This document shows, in pieces, positions 5,623 through 6,758 of a DNA stretch of 6,758 nt. Below the pieces are notes generated by a model, which ran no database searches, had not been told where the DNA came from, and was given only the letters and a program-made list of their open reading frames with translations. How positions within the stretch are numbered: the stretch's first letter is position 1; the number at the start of each line of letters is the position of its first letter. The position numbers and the translations under genes are program-made. The stretch comes from Verrucomicrobiales bacterium (lineage in GTDB: Bacteria; Verrucomicrobiota; Verrucomicrobiia; Verrucomicrobiales; DEV007): positions 7,531 through 14,288 of the forward strand of contig PAPL01000042.1 in NCBI GenBank assembly GCA_002708885.1, given 5' to 3'.

Positions 5623-6758
5623 ATGAAAGTTTATTTTGTTGTATTCGCTTTCTATTTTTTGAAGGGAATTTGTTCGGCTGATGTAATTAAATATAAAAAT
5701 CTAGCAAGTCAGGCCAGAATTTCAGCTACTTCAGAACTTAAGGAGCAGGGATTGAAAGCTTCTTCTGTGGCTGATGGTAGAATTGCTCCTGCCTTATGCC
5801 AGCACTTTGAATTTTTTCCTGCTGATAAAGGTGCCAAGTCATGGGCTGTTAATGGTGAGACGGCCGGCGACAAAGGGGATCTTGTTTTTGAATGGGATGA
5901 TCCAGTTTTTTTACAGGAACTTATTTATTTTGGACGGACCGCCTGGTTGTTGGATGAATGTTTTAAGGATTACGTAATTATTATTAATGATAATGATGTT
6001 CCAGTCGCTAAGGGCTCCTTTAAAAAAATGCATGGGGGACAGCGTATTGCTTTTGGTAGACAAAAGGTAAAGAAGCTCATTCTACGTTTTTTAAATTCCC
6101 ATGGAGGTCCTAATCCAGGAGCGACCGAAGTTCTTCTCCTTGATGAAAAGATCAGTGATGCTGAACTTGTCAAATTGGCTCCGGCAAATCCACCTACTGT
6201 TAGTCAGGGCCCTGATCCTATTTCAGCAGCAAATCTCATATGGGTTAATCCTCCTGACCGGGAAGAAGAAGCTATGCCGATTGGTAACGGTTCATTGCTT
6301 GCCAATGTTTGGACTGAGAAAGGCGGGGACGTTTGTGTTTCATTGGCACGTTATTCGAGATCGGATGATTCTGCTAAAAAAATAGGAACTTTGCGTTTCC
6401 AATTTGATCCCGGCCTTAACACTTCACGGGACTCTTTTCGTCAGATGCTAAGGTTCAAATATGGAGAAGTGGTAGTGAAGAATATGAGGCAGAAAGAAAA
6501 TCCCTCTTATTCATTTTTTGTGGATGCCAAGAGAGACATTTTGCATTTGCAATTCCGCACTAAGAGTCCGGTTCCTCTGAGGGTTCTTTGGAATGCTGAT
6601 CAGGGGAAATCTATATCTTTAGAAGATAACAAACAAATAGCTAAAATTAATGGAAGAGATGCTCTCGTTGTCCTCTGTGACGGAATGGAAACTAAGGACA
6701 ATGGACTTCAGGCAATTGACCCAAAGACTGCTTTTGATTTACAGGTCCACTTAGTTAG
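5623..6758 (+). CDS. Secreted galactose-binding-like/DUF5703 glycosidase-type protein (partial, runs off right edge)
   Basis: The frame is open from the ATG at 5623 to the window edge (378 codons plus two bases) with no stop, so the C-terminal part is missing. Residues 1-19 look like a signal peptide ending CSA-D. About 25-175 resemble an F5/8 type C (galactose-binding-like) domain: NLASQARISATS and SVADGRI near the start, strands around FGRTAWLLDE, and VKKLILRFLN with ATEVLLLDEKI at the end. From about 203 comes a DUF5703-like region: LIWVNPPDREEEAMPIGNGS, LLANVWTEKGGDVCVSL, KIGTLRFQFDPG, RQMLRFKYGEVVV and FFVDAKRDILHLQF. DUF5703 is the N-terminal beta domain of proteins related to GH95 fucosidases, where an alpha/alpha barrel with the catalytic residues normally follows; that part would lie beyond 6758. 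The GNGS position is usually GNGD or similar in relatives I recall. The likely role is glycan binding and hydrolysis outside the cytoplasm. It is divergent from the cytochrome-like/DUF1501 operon. Substrate and activity cannot be judged from this fragment. Confidence 0.8.
   Translation, partial: MKVYFVVFAFYFLKGICSADVIKYKNLASQARISATSELKEQGLKASSVADGRIAPALCQHFEFFPADKGAKSWAVNGETAGDKGDLVFEWDDPVFLQELIYFGRTAWLLDECFKDYVIIINDNDVPVAKGSFKKMHGGQRIAFGRQKVKKLILRFLNSHGGPNPGATEVLLLDEKISDAELVKLAPANPPTVSQGPDPISAANLIWVNPPDREEEAMPIGNGSLLANVWTEKGGDVCVSLARYSRSDDSAKKIGTLRFQFDPGLNTSRDSFRQMLRFKYGEVVVKNMRQKENPSYSFFVDAKRDILHLQFRTKSPVPLRVLWNADQGKSISLEDNKQIAKINGRDALVVLCDGMETKDNGLQAIDPKTAFDLQVHLV

Noticed and set aside
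5774..6385. Short open frames on both strands within the DUF5703 gene
   Set aside because: They overlap a long continuous frame with clear domain signatures, and their translations look like frame-shifted readings without recognisable motifs.
1..6758. CRISPR arrays, insertion sequences, tRNA or rRNA genes
   Set aside because: No spaced direct repeats, transposase motifs, terminal inverted repeats or RNA gene signatures were seen on either strand.

Overview
The window looks like chromosome from a low-GC member of the Planctomycetota-Verrucomicrobiota-Lentisphaerota group. The marker is an adjacent pair on the minus strand: a secreted PSCyt1-DUF1549-DUF1553 cytochrome-like protein and a Tat-exported DUF1501 protein, a combination that is amplified in these phyla. 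The neighbours fit as well: a secreted family esterase/hydrolase and a secreted DUF5703 (GH95-like) protein. GC content looks low (around 40% by eye), which is unusual for classical Planctomycetes and would suit a marine Verrucomicrobiota or Lentisphaerota lineage, but phylum cannot be decided from this window.

Layout from left to right. Positions 1-107 hold the last codons of an unidentified plus-strand gene. Its TAA abuts the ATG of a secreted alpha/beta hydrolase (108-923, plus) that is interrupted by one in-frame TGA at 468-470. Reading resumes in the same frame after the TGA, and the whole catalytic triad lies beyond it. A short convergent gap (924-1002) holds a weak hairpin. The minus strand then carries DUF1501 (1003-2451) and its upstream partner, the cytochrome-like protein (2448-5432), joined by a 4-base ATGA overlap, so they form a two-gene operon read from right to left. 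A divergent intergenic region (about 5433-5622) contains a perfect 7-bp inverted repeat that overlaps a candidate minus-strand promoter. The last gene (5623 to the right edge, plus, truncated) encodes a signal peptide, a galactose-binding-like domain and the start of a DUF5703 glycosidase-type domain.

All identifiable proteins carry export signals, so the locus is an envelope or extracytoplasmic one. A reasonable inference is a polysaccharide-processing locus: the DUF5703 protein acts on glycan, the esterase removes ester groups, and the cytochrome/DUF1501 pair does an uncharacterised job in the periplasm. The cytochrome-like protein also carries an inserted jelly-roll domain of the type found next to rhamnosidases, which supports contact with carbohydrate. 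The main oddity is the single TGA in an otherwise intact hydrolase.
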